Assembly: GCA_002713385.1 (NCBI GenBank)
Contig: PAWC01000062.1
Coordinates: forward strand, 1-18,314
Direction of reading: 5' to 3'
DNA length: 18,314 bases
Origin: Fidelibacterota bacterium
Lineage (GTDB): Bacteria > Fidelibacterota > Marinisomatia > Marinisomatales > TCS55
Shown here: one piece after another, positions 8,371-15,606 of the stretch
Position numbering within the stretch: position 1 is the stretch's first letter
Layout of the letters: each line of letters begins with the position of its first letter
The notes under the pieces: generated by a model
Told to the model about the DNA's origin: nothing
What the model saw: only the letters and a program-made list of their open reading frames with translations
Database searches by the model: none
Translations under genes and position numbers: made by a program

Positions 8371-8376
8371 ATTATA
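8371..8376 (-). promoter_or_regulatory. TATAAT box just upstream of the lipoprotein start
   Basis: A perfect TATAAT on the minus strand ends seven bases before the ATG at 8363. I see no convincing -35 box 16-18 bases further upstream. If used, transcription would begin at or beside the start codon, giving a leaderless message. In AT-rich DNA chance is a real alternative. Confidence 0.25.
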
Positions 8377-8385
8377 TACGTAAGA

Positions 8386-9213
8386 TCAGCTGTTAAGTTT
8401 CTCTAAGACTTTATCCAGCTTATCAGCCACAGGCTGATAATCCAGCATTTCCCCTTCAGGAACTTTAACAGTAACTAATTTTTTCTTTTTGGATTTCACA
8501 GCAGGAAGCTTGAATAATTTTTCAGTAATATTATTGGATGGTGATTCCAAAGCAATAATCAAATCTGCAGATTCAGCAGCAGCTTCGTATGCATTCACAT
8601 TTCCTTTTTTCATAGAAGCAGGAATTGTGAGTCCCGCTTTTTCAAAAGCAGCCTGTCCGAAATTTGTATACTCGTCATCCATGTTATGTACCAAAAGTGC
8701 TGTTTTAATATTTTCATAAAAATCTTTACTGGCATATTCTTCTTTATAAAGTGCTGGTAGAAAAGATGACTGCCATCCATTACATAAGAAAATGTCCGGT
8801 TTCCAGAATAAGTGCGGAAGTGTGGCTAACGAAGCTTTACAGAAAATTGCAACACGTTCATCATTATTTGCCAAGATTCGGCCATTTTTTGATTTATAAA
8901 CAAGATCCGTCTGTGGTTTGAACCATTCCTTATCTTCCAGAAAGTAAACCTGAACGCGAGTTTTAGGAATAAAGGCACTTTTTGCTGACAGTACTTTTTC
9001 TTTACCATCATATTCAAAAGGTATCTCACGAAGACGGATTACCTCTCTTAAAATATATTTACGTTCACTTACATAACCATATTTTGGAATAATGGTACGA
9101 ATATCGTGGCCTTTGTCCTGTAACAGCAAAGGTACTTTTGTAGAAAAGGGAGCTAAACTTGATGTATTAGCAAATGGAATAATTTCTGTTGTCATATAGA
9201 AAAGTTTACTCAT
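8386..9213 (-). CDS. Glycosyltransferase family 5 (glycogen/starch synthase) N-terminal-lobe protein
   Basis: Stand-alone protein of 275 residues resembling only the starch-synthase catalytic (Glyco_transf_5) domain. Full GlgA is about 480 residues and has a second C-terminal Rossmann lobe, absent here. Recognisable pieces are MTTEIIPFANTSSLAPFSTKVP (7-28), matching the N-terminal E-x-x-P...K-T-G-G-L loop in position, then KGHDIRTIIPKYG (34-46), RVQVYFLEDKEWF (86-98), NNDERVAIFCKA (116-127) and PDIFLCNGWQSS (139-150), the equivalent of the H-D-W segment. The ADP-glucose-binding K-T-G-G is N-T-S-S, so normal glycogen synthase activity is doubtful. Similar short proteins, annotated glycogen/starch synthase, are common in Bacteroidetes (from memory). 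The next gene begins 22 bases after its stop, and there is no in-frame remnant of a C-terminal lobe, so I do not read it as a broken gene. It lies 15 bases after the CpoB-like gene. Confidence 0.8.
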   Translation of the reverse strand: MSKLFYMTTEIIPFANTSSLAPFSTKVPLLLQDKGHDIRTIIPKYGYVSERKYILREVIRLREIPFEYDGKEKVLSAKSAFIPKTRVQVYFLEDKEWFKPQTDLVYKSKNGRILANNDERVAIFCKASLATLPHLFWKPDIFLCNGWQSSFLPALYKEEYASKDFYENIKTALLVHNMDDEYTNFGQAAFEKAGLTIPASMKKGNVNAYEAAAESADLIIALESPSNNITEKLFKLPAVKSKKKKLVTVKVPEGEMLDYQPVADKLDKVLEKLNS

Positions 9214-9228
9214 AATTGGGTTTTTTCT

Positions 9229-10044
9229 TTATTCGATGGTTAATTGTTTCAGCGCTTTTTTAGAACGATCGTAAAATTCACTGCCCGGGAAATAGTCCAC
9301 TAAGCGTTGAAATTCTTCCCGTGCTTTTTCCAAGTTGCCCATGCTTTGGTAGGCCAGGCCCAGTTTCAACTGGGCATCATCATCTTTATCTGTTCCAGCA
9401 AAGGTGAAAACTTTTTCAAATTCTATAATTGCCCGTTTATAATTCTTTTGGGAATAATAACATTCCGCTAGCCAGTATTGGCTATTGTCAGCAAGATTAT
9501 TCTGCGGGTCACTAATGACTAGCTTTGCAAATCCTTTTATAGATTGCCCATATATCCCATTTTGAAAATTGCTCAAACTTTCAATATAGAGTCTTTTATA
9601 TTCAGTGGGACTAATCTTTGAGCTGGGTGATGCTGGTGCTTGATCATTGCGAACATTATATAATTCTGTAAAACTGTTAGCAAGTGTAATGATTTTATTT
9701 TCAATCATCACCAGCTGCGCCAATACCTCAAAATTAGTGCTGTCCGAATAAGCCGCTTTATCTTCCAATAATCTGATTTTGTTTTGAATTGTATTAATGC
9801 GATTAATGATCAGGATGGAGACAGAATCTGTTTGCTCCTTAGCTGCTACAGTAGCCTTGAGTGTTGTTTGGAGTTCCGGAAGTAGAATATTCAGCTTTGT
9901 TTCTAATGCACCTATATTTTTATCTAACTGATTTACTTTCTCATTCAAACGTTTAATTTGCTGTTTATCAGATTGCGCTGACAGGTTAACCGATATAAAT
10001 AAAACTGTGCAAAGGATGGCAATTCTTCCAAATCGTTGTATCAT
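9229..10044 (-). CDS. cpoB: CpoB/YbgF-like periplasmic coiled-coil and TPR protein
   Basis: Periplasmic protein of 271 residues. A signal peptide (hydrophobic 8-20) is cleaved near LSA|QS. A long coiled coil follows (about 28-130), with heptads such as IKRLNEKVNQLDKNIGALETKL. A linker rich in Pro and Ser (about 132-148) leads to three TPR-like units (about 149-271): YIESLSNFQNGIYGQSIKGF, ADNSQYWLAECYYSQKNYKRA and DAQLKLGLAYQSMGNLEKARE. The order coiled coil, linker, TPRs matches the YbgF/CpoB family, which in E. coli couples peptidoglycan synthesis by PBP1B to the Tol-Pal outer-membrane constriction machinery. It lies 72 bases after rodA rather than with tol-pal genes, which suggests a link to cell-wall growth here. 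BamD-like or generic TPR proteins are the alternatives. Confidence 0.82.
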   Translation of the reverse strand: MIQRFGRIAILCTVLFISVNLSAQSDKQQIKRLNEKVNQLDKNIGALETKLNILLPELQTTLKATVAAKEQTDSVSILIINRINTIQNKIRLLEDKAAYSDSTNFEVLAQLVMIENKIITLANSFTELYNVRNDQAPASPSSKISPTEYKRLYIESLSNFQNGIYGQSIKGFAKLVISDPQNNLADNSQYWLAECYYSQKNYKRAIIEFEKVFTFAGTDKDDDAQLKLGLAYQSMGNLEKAREEFQRLVDYFPGSEFYDRSKKALKQLTIE

Positions 10045-10080
10045 ATATCTACTTCGGTTTTACAAAAGTACAGACTTGGA

Positions 10081-10102
10081 ATTTACCGATGATCCAGTAA
10101 AT
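10081..10102 (-). other. Hairpin between rodA and the cpoB-like gene
   Basis: ATTTAC and GTAAAT are perfect complements flanking ten bases. Two wobble pairs and one G-C pair extend the stem to about nine pairs around an ATCA loop. No T-run follows on the minus strand, so it is not a classic terminator. It could be an mRNA processing or stability element between the rod-shape cluster and the downstream genes. Confidence 0.35.
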
Positions 10103-10116
10103 GTTCATTGCACTTT

Positions 10117-11349
10117 TTAATATTTCTTGGGATCAATACTCAAGTTCATAATTAGTGCCAACATGATATAACTGGACAAAAGAAAAGACCCTCCATACGA
10201 AACGAATGGTAGTGGCAATCCTTTCACAGGTATCATACCGACGGACATGGCGAAATTCACAAAAACATGGGCAGTAAAGATCGTACCCAATCCGACTAAA
10301 ACTAGACTGGAAAAACGATCATCAACATTGTATGCCAACCGCATAGTTCGCAGGATGAATAATGAAAATAATGTAATTAAAATTAATATAGCTATAAAAC
10401 CAAACTCTTCACCAATAACAGAAATAATAAAATCCGATTCCTGAACCGGTAAAAATTTGAGGTGCGTCTGTGTTCCTTGCCCCCATCCTTTGCCAAACAA
10501 ACCGCCAGCTCCAACGGCTGTTTTGCTCTGAATGATTTGATACGCAGCTCCAAGAGGGTCGATTTCAGGGTTGAATAATGTTAAAATTCTTTTTTTCTGG
10601 TATTCTTTCAGCAGTCCCCATAAAACCGGTGACAGTAATCCCAAAAACAAATTTCCAAAAAATGTTGAGATACTAAAAACTAAATTTGGCTTTGCTTTTA
10701 AAATAACATACACCATAATTGAAGCCCACATTGAAAAGGACAACCAATGAAAAGCTGTCAGGATACTAACCAGAGGAGCAACCATAAGAAAAAGATGAAA
10801 AGGCCTTGCGCCTATCCAGTAGAGCATGGGCAAAACAGGTACAAGTATTATAATAGCTGTTCCCAAATCGGGTTGGTTCAATACAATACTTGCCGGAATC
10901 AATACTATAATAATGGGCGCTATACTCGCTGAAAAATGATTCATTTCCAAGTTATGATCAGATAAATAGCGTGCCAATGCAATCACCACGATCCACTTGG
11001 CAAATTCAGAAGGCTGAAAACCAAATGGCAAACCAAACTTGATCCAGCGATAGGTAGAGGCAATTTCTTGCCCCAAAAATGGTATCAATATCAATAAGAT
11101 CATAAAACCATATAACCCATAGATATAGCGGTGAATGGTGTGCCTCGGAACAAAAAATGCAATTAAATATGCAAACAAAGCCGGCAACAGGAAAAACAAC
11201 TGTTTATAAAATGATTGCTGAAAATAATTACCTTCATGTCCTGTACTAATACTTTTTAACGTAATCAATCCTACACCCGTAAGAATTAATGTTATGGCTA
11301 AAATGCTTAACGTTGATTCCTTGAATTTTTGGAGAAAGAGTTGAATCAT
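10117..11349 (-). CDS. rodA: Rod-shape SEDS peptidoglycan glycosyltransferase RodA
   Basis: SEDS-family integral membrane glycan polymerase of 410 residues. It polymerises lipid II into peptidoglycan strands during lateral wall growth, paired with PBP2. About ten transmembrane segments are visible. Family signatures are YRWIKFG-x-x-FGFQPSEFAKW (100-119), NQPDLGTAII (158-167), GKGWGQGTQTHLKFLPVQESDFIIS (287-310) with the conserved catalytic-loop aspartate at Asp-306, and GMIPVKGLPLPFVSYGGS (371-388). The ATG overlaps the PBP2 stop as ATGA (11349-11346), a standard sign of translational coupling, which fits the obligate pairing of the two proteins. FtsW is the alternative family member, but the immediate mre/PBP2 context makes RodA the clear choice. 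Confidence 0.96.
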   Translation of the reverse strand: MIQLFLQKFKESTLSILAITLILTGVGLITLKSISTGHEGNYFQQSFYKQLFFLLPALFAYLIAFFVPRHTIHRYIYGLYGFMILLILIPFLGQEIASTYRWIKFGLPFGFQPSEFAKWIVVIALARYLSDHNLEMNHFSASIAPIIIVLIPASIVLNQPDLGTAIIILVPVLPMLYWIGARPFHLFLMVAPLVSILTAFHWLSFSMWASIMVYVILKAKPNLVFSISTFFGNLFLGLLSPVLWGLLKEYQKKRILTLFNPEIDPLGAAYQIIQSKTAVGAGGLFGKGWGQGTQTHLKFLPVQESDFIISVIGEEFGFIAILILITLFSLFILRTMRLAYNVDDRFSSLVLVGLGTIFTAHVFVNFAMSVGMIPVKGLPLPFVSYGGSFLLSSYIMLALIMNLSIDPKKY

Positions 11350-13121
11350 GATGAAAATGCCAGCTTCATAGTTTCTTTGGAGGAAAATAGGAATTCAAAT
11401 ACGCGACCGGCGATTGGCGCAGCTGTTTCTCCGCCTGAGCCGCCATTTTCTATTAACACCACCACAGAAACAAGTTCATTATCTTTTTTACCATAACCAA
11501 CGAATAAAGCATGGGGTTCACCATGGGGATTTTGAGCAGTGCCGGTTTTGCCAGCGATTATTAAGCCGGGAATTCCTGGGTTGGCTCGTTTTCCTGTTCC
11601 ATGTACCGAAGTAATTACATTACGCAAAAAATTTTCCATGCGGTTCCAGGTCTGGTCAGAATAATGATTTATATAACTTGATATTATTGGATTACCTTTA
11701 GCAATGTGTAATGCGGGTGCAGCACCATGCATAGCAAGAATATTAATATATTGCATCAGTTGTATCGGAGTAACCACCAGTTCACCCTGCCCCAATGAAA
11801 CATTTAATAAATGTCCTTTTGACCATCCCCAGCGACCATATAGCTTATTCATAAATGTAGAGTTTGGTATCACTCCTTTTGCTTCGGAGGCCAAATCAAT
11901 TCCTGTCATCTCTCCAAATCCAAATGATTCACACGCCTCAGCCAATTCATCCAGCGTTAAACGCTGAACAAGGTGATAAAAATAAATATTACAGGATTGA
12001 GTGACAGCCTGTTCTAAATCCATTTTACCATGCCCCCCTTCTTTCCAACAGCGAAAATGCCTGTCTCCTAATTCATAGATACCACTACAGTAGATTGATT
12101 CTGAATAATTAACTTTACCTTTTTCCATTAACGTCATGGCTGTAATCATTTTCAATGTTGAACCAGGTGGATATAATCCATGAGTCATCCTGTTTAATAA
12201 TGGTTTGTCTTGATTGCTGATTATGTCCTGCCATTCAGCAACTGTAGTGACACCTGTGAATAAATCCGGGGAATAATCGGGCTTGCTGACCATGGCTAGC
12301 ATAGCACCTGTTTTTGGCAAGGAAACAAGTACAACTGCCCGTTTGCCATCTAACAAATTCTCCAGCATCTGTTGCAATGAAATCAAAAGAGATGTTTGCA
12401 GATCTTTACCCGGAATAGGGTTTTCTTTTTTATAATCAGGTGATTGGCCCATCTCACGACCATAGGCATCTACTTCTACAAAATAGACTCCTTTTTCCCC
12501 ACGCAAACTTTCTTCGTATACTTTTTCTAATCCACGCCAGCCTACTAAATCGCCATAAAGATATTTATCTTTTGGATTTAATTCATTTAGCAGTGCCTGA
12601 TCGACTTCTTTCACATAACCAAGTAAATGAGCTGCATTTATTTTTCTTGGAAAATAGCGTTCCGGGAATTGGATATAATTAATACCGGTCAATTCCTGTT
12701 TATGTTCTTCGATGCGGCTTAATTGATCAAATGTTAAATCCTTGGCAAGTCTTGCTGGTAAAAACCTTCCACGATAATATTTTTTATAATTGGTTTCCAG
12801 CAATGACATATCAATCCCAGTAGATTTACTGATAATCTGGAAATTTTTATGCTTATCTATCATTTCACCTGGGATTGCTGTTAATACATAGGTAGGATAA
12901 TTGTCAACTATAATTTCGCCATTGCGATCCAAAATCAATCCTCTGGGAGCATTCAACGGAATAGCACGAATGCGGTTGACTTCTGCTTTTTGTTTATACG
13001 TTTCATGATAATATACCTGCAGATAGAAGAACCTGAATATCAATGAAAGCATGAGTATAACGACAACACCGCACACAACAATAAACCGTTTTTGCGGTAT
13101 GAGGTTAGCTGCTTTCAACAT
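11346..13121 (-). CDS. mrdA: Penicillin-binding protein 2 (class B peptidoglycan transpeptidase)
   Basis: Class B PBP of 591 residues from the chosen start, a normal length. It cross-links peptidoglycan during cell elongation. One N-terminal membrane anchor (about 13-34) is followed by the non-catalytic PBP-dimer domain, with R-x-x-PLNAPRGLILDRNG (52-68) and the LIHL-equivalent GYVKEV and GLEKVYEESLRG stretches. The transpeptidase domain then has all three active-site motifs: S-T-L-K with nucleophile Ser-321 (321-324), S-C-N (376-378) and K-T-G-T (525-528). The frame is open to 13160, but the ATG at 13121 is preferred: it has an AAGG box nine bases upstream and gives a short basic N-terminus before the anchor. 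It overlaps the end of mreD by 17 bases and the start of rodA by 4. The target is beta-lactam sensitive in the family; nothing here suggests a resistant variant. Confidence 0.95.
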   Translation of the reverse strand: MLKAANLIPQKRFIVVCGVVVILMLSLIFRFFYLQVYYHETYKQKAEVNRIRAIPLNAPRGLILDRNGEIIVDNYPTYVLTAIPGEMIDKHKNFQIISKSTGIDMSLLETNYKKYYRGRFLPARLAKDLTFDQLSRIEEHKQELTGINYIQFPERYFPRKINAAHLLGYVKEVDQALLNELNPKDKYLYGDLVGWRGLEKVYEESLRGEKGVYFVEVDAYGREMGQSPDYKKENPIPGKDLQTSLLISLQQMLENLLDGKRAVVLVSLPKTGAMLAMVSKPDYSPDLFTGVTTVAEWQDIISNQDKPLLNRMTHGLYPPGSTLKMITAMTLMEKGKVNYSESIYCSGIYELGDRHFRCWKEGGHGKMDLEQAVTQSCNIYFYHLVQRLTLDELAEACESFGFGEMTGIDLASEAKGVIPNSTFMNKLYGRWGWSKGHLLNVSLGQGELVVTPIQLMQYINILAMHGAAPALHIAKGNPIISSYINHYSDQTWNRMENFLRNVITSVHGTGKRANPGIPGLIIAGKTGTAQNPHGEPHALFVGYGKKDNELVSVVVLIENGGSGGETAAPIAGRVFEFLFSSKETMKLAFSS

Positions 13122-13599
13122 GGTAATAGACCTTGAATGGAATGATAAGCTGGAGCACAAGAATAAATCCCATGGTATAACCCATGGTCAGCATCCATTT
13201 TTCCAAAAATAAAATAAAATCAGTCTCAAATAAATATTGATAACGCACGTAGCTATAAATGATAAACTGAAATAAAATTATAACAACCCATGATAAATGA
13301 AAATAAAGGGGAATCAGACGATTATACTGATCTTTCAGGTAGCCGGCTAAATAACCGCTTATAGAATATGTTAATGACGAAAGTCCAAAATAAGAACCCA
13401 CGCCTGCCAAATCAGTTAATAGTCCTAGAATAAAACCGGCAATTACACCGTAAAAGCGGCCGAATTTAATCGCTGTATAGAGAACAAATATTGTAATAAA
13501 ATCCGGTCGAATCATATTGATTGACAAAAATTCAGCAAGATAAAATTGCATGAAAAATACGCAAAATAACAGGATAATAAACTTACTCCACTGCATCAT
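13105..13599 (-). CDS. mreD: Rod shape-determining protein MreD
   Basis: Small integral membrane protein of 164 residues with about five hydrophobic segments (roughly 5-24, 30-47, 51-66, 96-116, 130-157). The family pattern PDFITIFVLYTAIKFGRFYGVIAGFILGLLTDL (33-65) includes the conserved G-x-x-x-G-x-x-x-G-L-L-x-D. MreD bridges MreC and the PBP2/RodA synthase in the inner membrane of the elongasome. The ATG overlaps the end of mreC by 17 bases and has a GGAA box five bases upstream. The 3' end overlaps PBP2. It is diverged, as MreD usually is, so context carries much of the call. Confidence 0.92.
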   Translation of the reverse strand: MMQWSKFIILLFCVFFMQFYLAEFLSINMIRPDFITIFVLYTAIKFGRFYGVIAGFILGLLTDLAGVGSYFGLSSLTYSISGYLAGYLKDQYNRLIPLYFHLSWVVIILFQFIIYSYVRYQYLFETDFILFLEKWMLTMGYTMGFILVLQLIIPFKVYYHVESS

Positions 13600-14383
13600 T
13601 TTGTTCCGTTATAACAAAGATGTTTATTAAAGAACCTAGATTTTCTGCAAATCGAACAGATACAATTTTTTGATAACTGCCTCTTTCGTCACGTATACCA
13701 GTGACTTCCCCCACAGGTAGATTTTTTGGAAATATATCACTAAAACCTGACGTCAAGACCCGATCACCTATATTGATTTCTGAATTTTTCTGTACTTCTC
13801 TGATTTCACACAAATCACCATATACCCAGCTTAAAATTCCTCTAGCTCCCGATGGCATTACTTGAACGCTCAAACGAAAATTCACATCGCTTATTACCTG
13901 GATGATTGAACTATACCTTCCTACAGCGATTGATTTACCGATGACGCCATTTGGGGTCAAAACAGGAGCATTACGTTTAACACCTTGATCTGTCCCAACA
14001 TCTATGGTTATCGTATTCATATTTGACGTTATACCTTTATTGATCACTTTCGCCGGCATGAGCGTCAGATGGCTTTCTCGCTTATAATTCAGAAGATTTT
14101 TTAACTGCTCATTTTCAGAAGCTAGATTCAACATCGATTCAATTTGTAATTTCAATTGAATATTTTTTTCACGCAGGACTGCTGCTGCTTCCTCGACTAC
14201 TGCCATCGAACGCAACCATGACACAGGTTTATATATGAAAGAGAAGATATCGTTTGCTTTGCCGCGGAGAATGGCGATATCGCGTGAATCGTTAGTGAGT
14301 ATTAAAGAAAATGATATGAGAACCGCGAGGAAAAAGACAATGTGATCGCGTTGACGGATTAAAGCGAGGTAAATTTTCCTCAT
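13583..14383 (-). CDS. mreC: Rod shape-determining protein MreC
   Basis: Bitopic inner-membrane protein of 266 residues with a short cytoplasmic N-terminus, one transmembrane helix (about 14-30), a coiled coil (about 62-98, with regular Leu spacing in REKNIQLKLQIESML and SENEQLKNLL), and a C-terminal double beta-barrel. Family landmarks in the barrel are TITIDVGTDQGVKRNAPVLTPNGVIGK (123-149), the SDVNFRLSVQV segment (about 165-175) and the GDRVLTSGFSDIFPKNLPVGEVTGI block (about 208-232). MreC assembles in the periplasm and activates the PBP2-RodA synthase. It begins 115 bases after mreB, the only sizeable gap inside the rod-shape cluster. No clear ribosome binding site precedes the ATG. Confidence 0.95.
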   Translation of the reverse strand: MRKIYLALIRQRDHIVFFLAVLISFSLILTNDSRDIAILRGKANDIFSFIYKPVSWLRSMAVVEEAAAVLREKNIQLKLQIESMLNLASENEQLKNLLNYKRESHLTLMPAKVINKGITSNMNTITIDVGTDQGVKRNAPVLTPNGVIGKSIAVGRYSSIIQVISDVNFRLSVQVMPSGARGILSWVYGDLCEIREVQKNSEINIGDRVLTSGFSDIFPKNLPVGEVTGIRDERGSYQKIVSVRFAENLGSLINIFVITEQNDAVE

Positions 14384-14498
14384 TACATCTGTTGAGCTGT
14401 TATTGGTAGCTGCTGGTGAGAGGTTTGTAGCCGTTTAAGGGTGTAATCAAGGGGATCACTGATTTACCAGTTATCACTCTACCAGTTACCAAATCATG
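14384..14498 (-). promoter_or_regulatory. mreB-mreC intergenic region with short repeats and imperfect hairpin
   Basis: This 115-base gap holds TACCAGTTA twice (14465-14473, 14480-14488; period 15) and ATCACT twice (14455-14460, 14473-14478). GATAACTG (14475-14468) can pair with CAGTGATC (14461-14454) with one mismatch around a six-base loop. No T-run follows. It may tune mreC relative to mreB, or be chance. Confidence 0.3.
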
Positions 14499-15527
14499 TC
14501 AGATCAACACCGGTTCATATTTACGTATGTTATCCAGGACCATTCCAGTCCCTTTTACAACCGACAATAATGGATCTTCTGCGCAATTAACAGGTACGTT
14601 AGTGCGCTCACGGATGATTTGGTCAATTCCTTTGAGCATACTGCCACCGCCTGTCATAATAATTCCTCTATCTAAAATATCGGAAGCTAATTCAGGTGGG
14701 GTACTCTCCAGTGCTTTTTTGACGGCTTCAACGATAATGTTCACTGTTTCCTTCAATGATTGACGAATTTCATCTGAAGATACTTCAATCGTTTTTGGTA
14801 TTCCGCTGACCAAGTCACGGCCTTTGACGGATATGGTTCCTGTTTGCATGCGCATGGCTGAACCGACTGATTTTTTAATGTCTTCACTTGTAGGCAGACC
14901 TATATCCAATTTATGTTCATTGCGAAACCACTGCACAATCGCTTCATCCATTTCATCGCCAGCAATGCGAACAGTTTCTTTGGTCACCACACCATTCAAA
15001 GCAATTACAGCAATCTCTGTTGTTCCCCCACCGATATCGACAATAATATTACCTACGGGTTTGCTAATATCCAGTCCAATACCAATGGCTGCAGCTACAG
15101 GTTCTTCGATTAAAAACACTTCTCTGGCATTTGCTCTTTCACCCGAATCCTTCACTGCTCGGCGTTCAACTTCCGTTATACCTGAGGGGACACAAATAAC
15201 CATTAGCGGCCGGGCTAACCGATTAATATTGATCTTTCGAATAAAGCCTTGTAGCATACCGTCTGTCATATCAAAATCTGCAATTACACCATCCTGAAGG
15301 GGGCGGATGGTTTCAAGATTGCGGTGAGTTCTACCCATCATGGCTTTCGCTTCGTTACCAACAGCAACAATTTTTCCATCATGAACAGAGCGGGCAACGA
15401 TGGAAGGTTCATTGATCATCACACCTTTGCCTTTAACCCACAGCAAAGTATTGGCTGTACCTAAATCAATGGCAATATCGCCTGAAATCCATGAAAATGA
15501 ATTAAAAATTGATGAAAGATATCCCAT
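14499..15527 (-). CDS. mreB: Rod shape-determining actin homologue MreB
   Basis: Bacterial actin of 342 residues, the standard MreB length. It polymerises on the inner face of the membrane and organises the elongation machinery. Nucleotide-binding motifs are visible: phosphate-1 DLGTANTLLWVKG (21-33), connect-1 EEPVAAAIGIGLDI (141-154), phosphate-2 IVDIGGGTTEIAVIAL (162-177) and the adenosine motif IIMTGGGSMLKGI (289-301). The N-terminal stretch before the first strand (MGYLSSIFNSFSWISG) is hydrophobic and could be the membrane-binding amphipathic helix found in Gram-negative MreB. It starts 79 bases after the ABC ATPase gene. A TTGAAC and a TAATAT spaced 17 bases apart lie just before the ATG, so a promoter here is possible but would give almost no leader. 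Confidence 0.97.
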   Translation of the reverse strand: MGYLSSIFNSFSWISGDIAIDLGTANTLLWVKGKGVMINEPSIVARSVHDGKIVAVGNEAKAMMGRTHRNLETIRPLQDGVIADFDMTDGMLQGFIRKININRLARPLMVICVPSGITEVERRAVKDSGERANAREVFLIEEPVAAAIGIGLDISKPVGNIIVDIGGGTTEIAVIALNGVVTKETVRIAGDEMDEAIVQWFRNEHKLDIGLPTSEDIKKSVGSAMRMQTGTISVKGRDLVSGIPKTIEVSSDEIRQSLKETVNIIVEAVKKALESTPPELASDILDRGIIMTGGGSMLKGIDQIIRERTNVPVNCAEDPLLSVVKGTGMVLDNIRKYEPVLI

Positions 15528-15530
15528 TAC

Positions 15531-15559
15531 ATATTATCTCGGATTATTGTTCTGTTCAA
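15531..15559 (-). promoter_or_regulatory. Possible mreB promoter
   Basis: On the minus strand TTGAAC is followed after 17 bases by TAATAT, which ends three bases before the mreB ATG. Each box matches the sigma-70 consensus at four of six positions. The closeness to the start would give a leaderless message, which weakens the case; chance in AT-rich DNA is likely. Confidence 0.2.
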
Positions 15560-15606
15560 AATGAAGTAGGAAAGTTAAAGCAATTAAGTTCGATTTTCAT
15601 TATGAA

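Noticed and set aside
8386..9213. GlgA-like gene as a frameshifted or truncated full-length glycogen synthase
   Set aside because: The downstream 22 bases lead straight into an intact lipoprotein gene, no C-terminal-lobe remnant appears in any frame nearby, and short single-lobe relatives are known in Bacteroidetes.
10060..10067. TACTTTTG on the minus strand as a Bacteroidetes-type TAnnTTTG promoter before the CpoB-like gene
   Set aside because: I find no matching TTTG-type -33 element at the right spacing, and the phylum is not established; a single 8-base match in AT-rich DNA is weak.
13122..13160. Upstream start for PBP2 at 13160
   Set aside because: It would add a 13-residue Ser-rich leader before the anchor and a 56-base overlap with mreD. 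The ATG at 13121 has an AAGG box at good spacing and matches the family N-terminus.
14527..15297. Plus-strand frames of 78 and 157 codons opposite mreB
   Set aside because: They are antisense to the highly conserved MreB sequence, and their length follows from its codon pattern; no start signal supports them.
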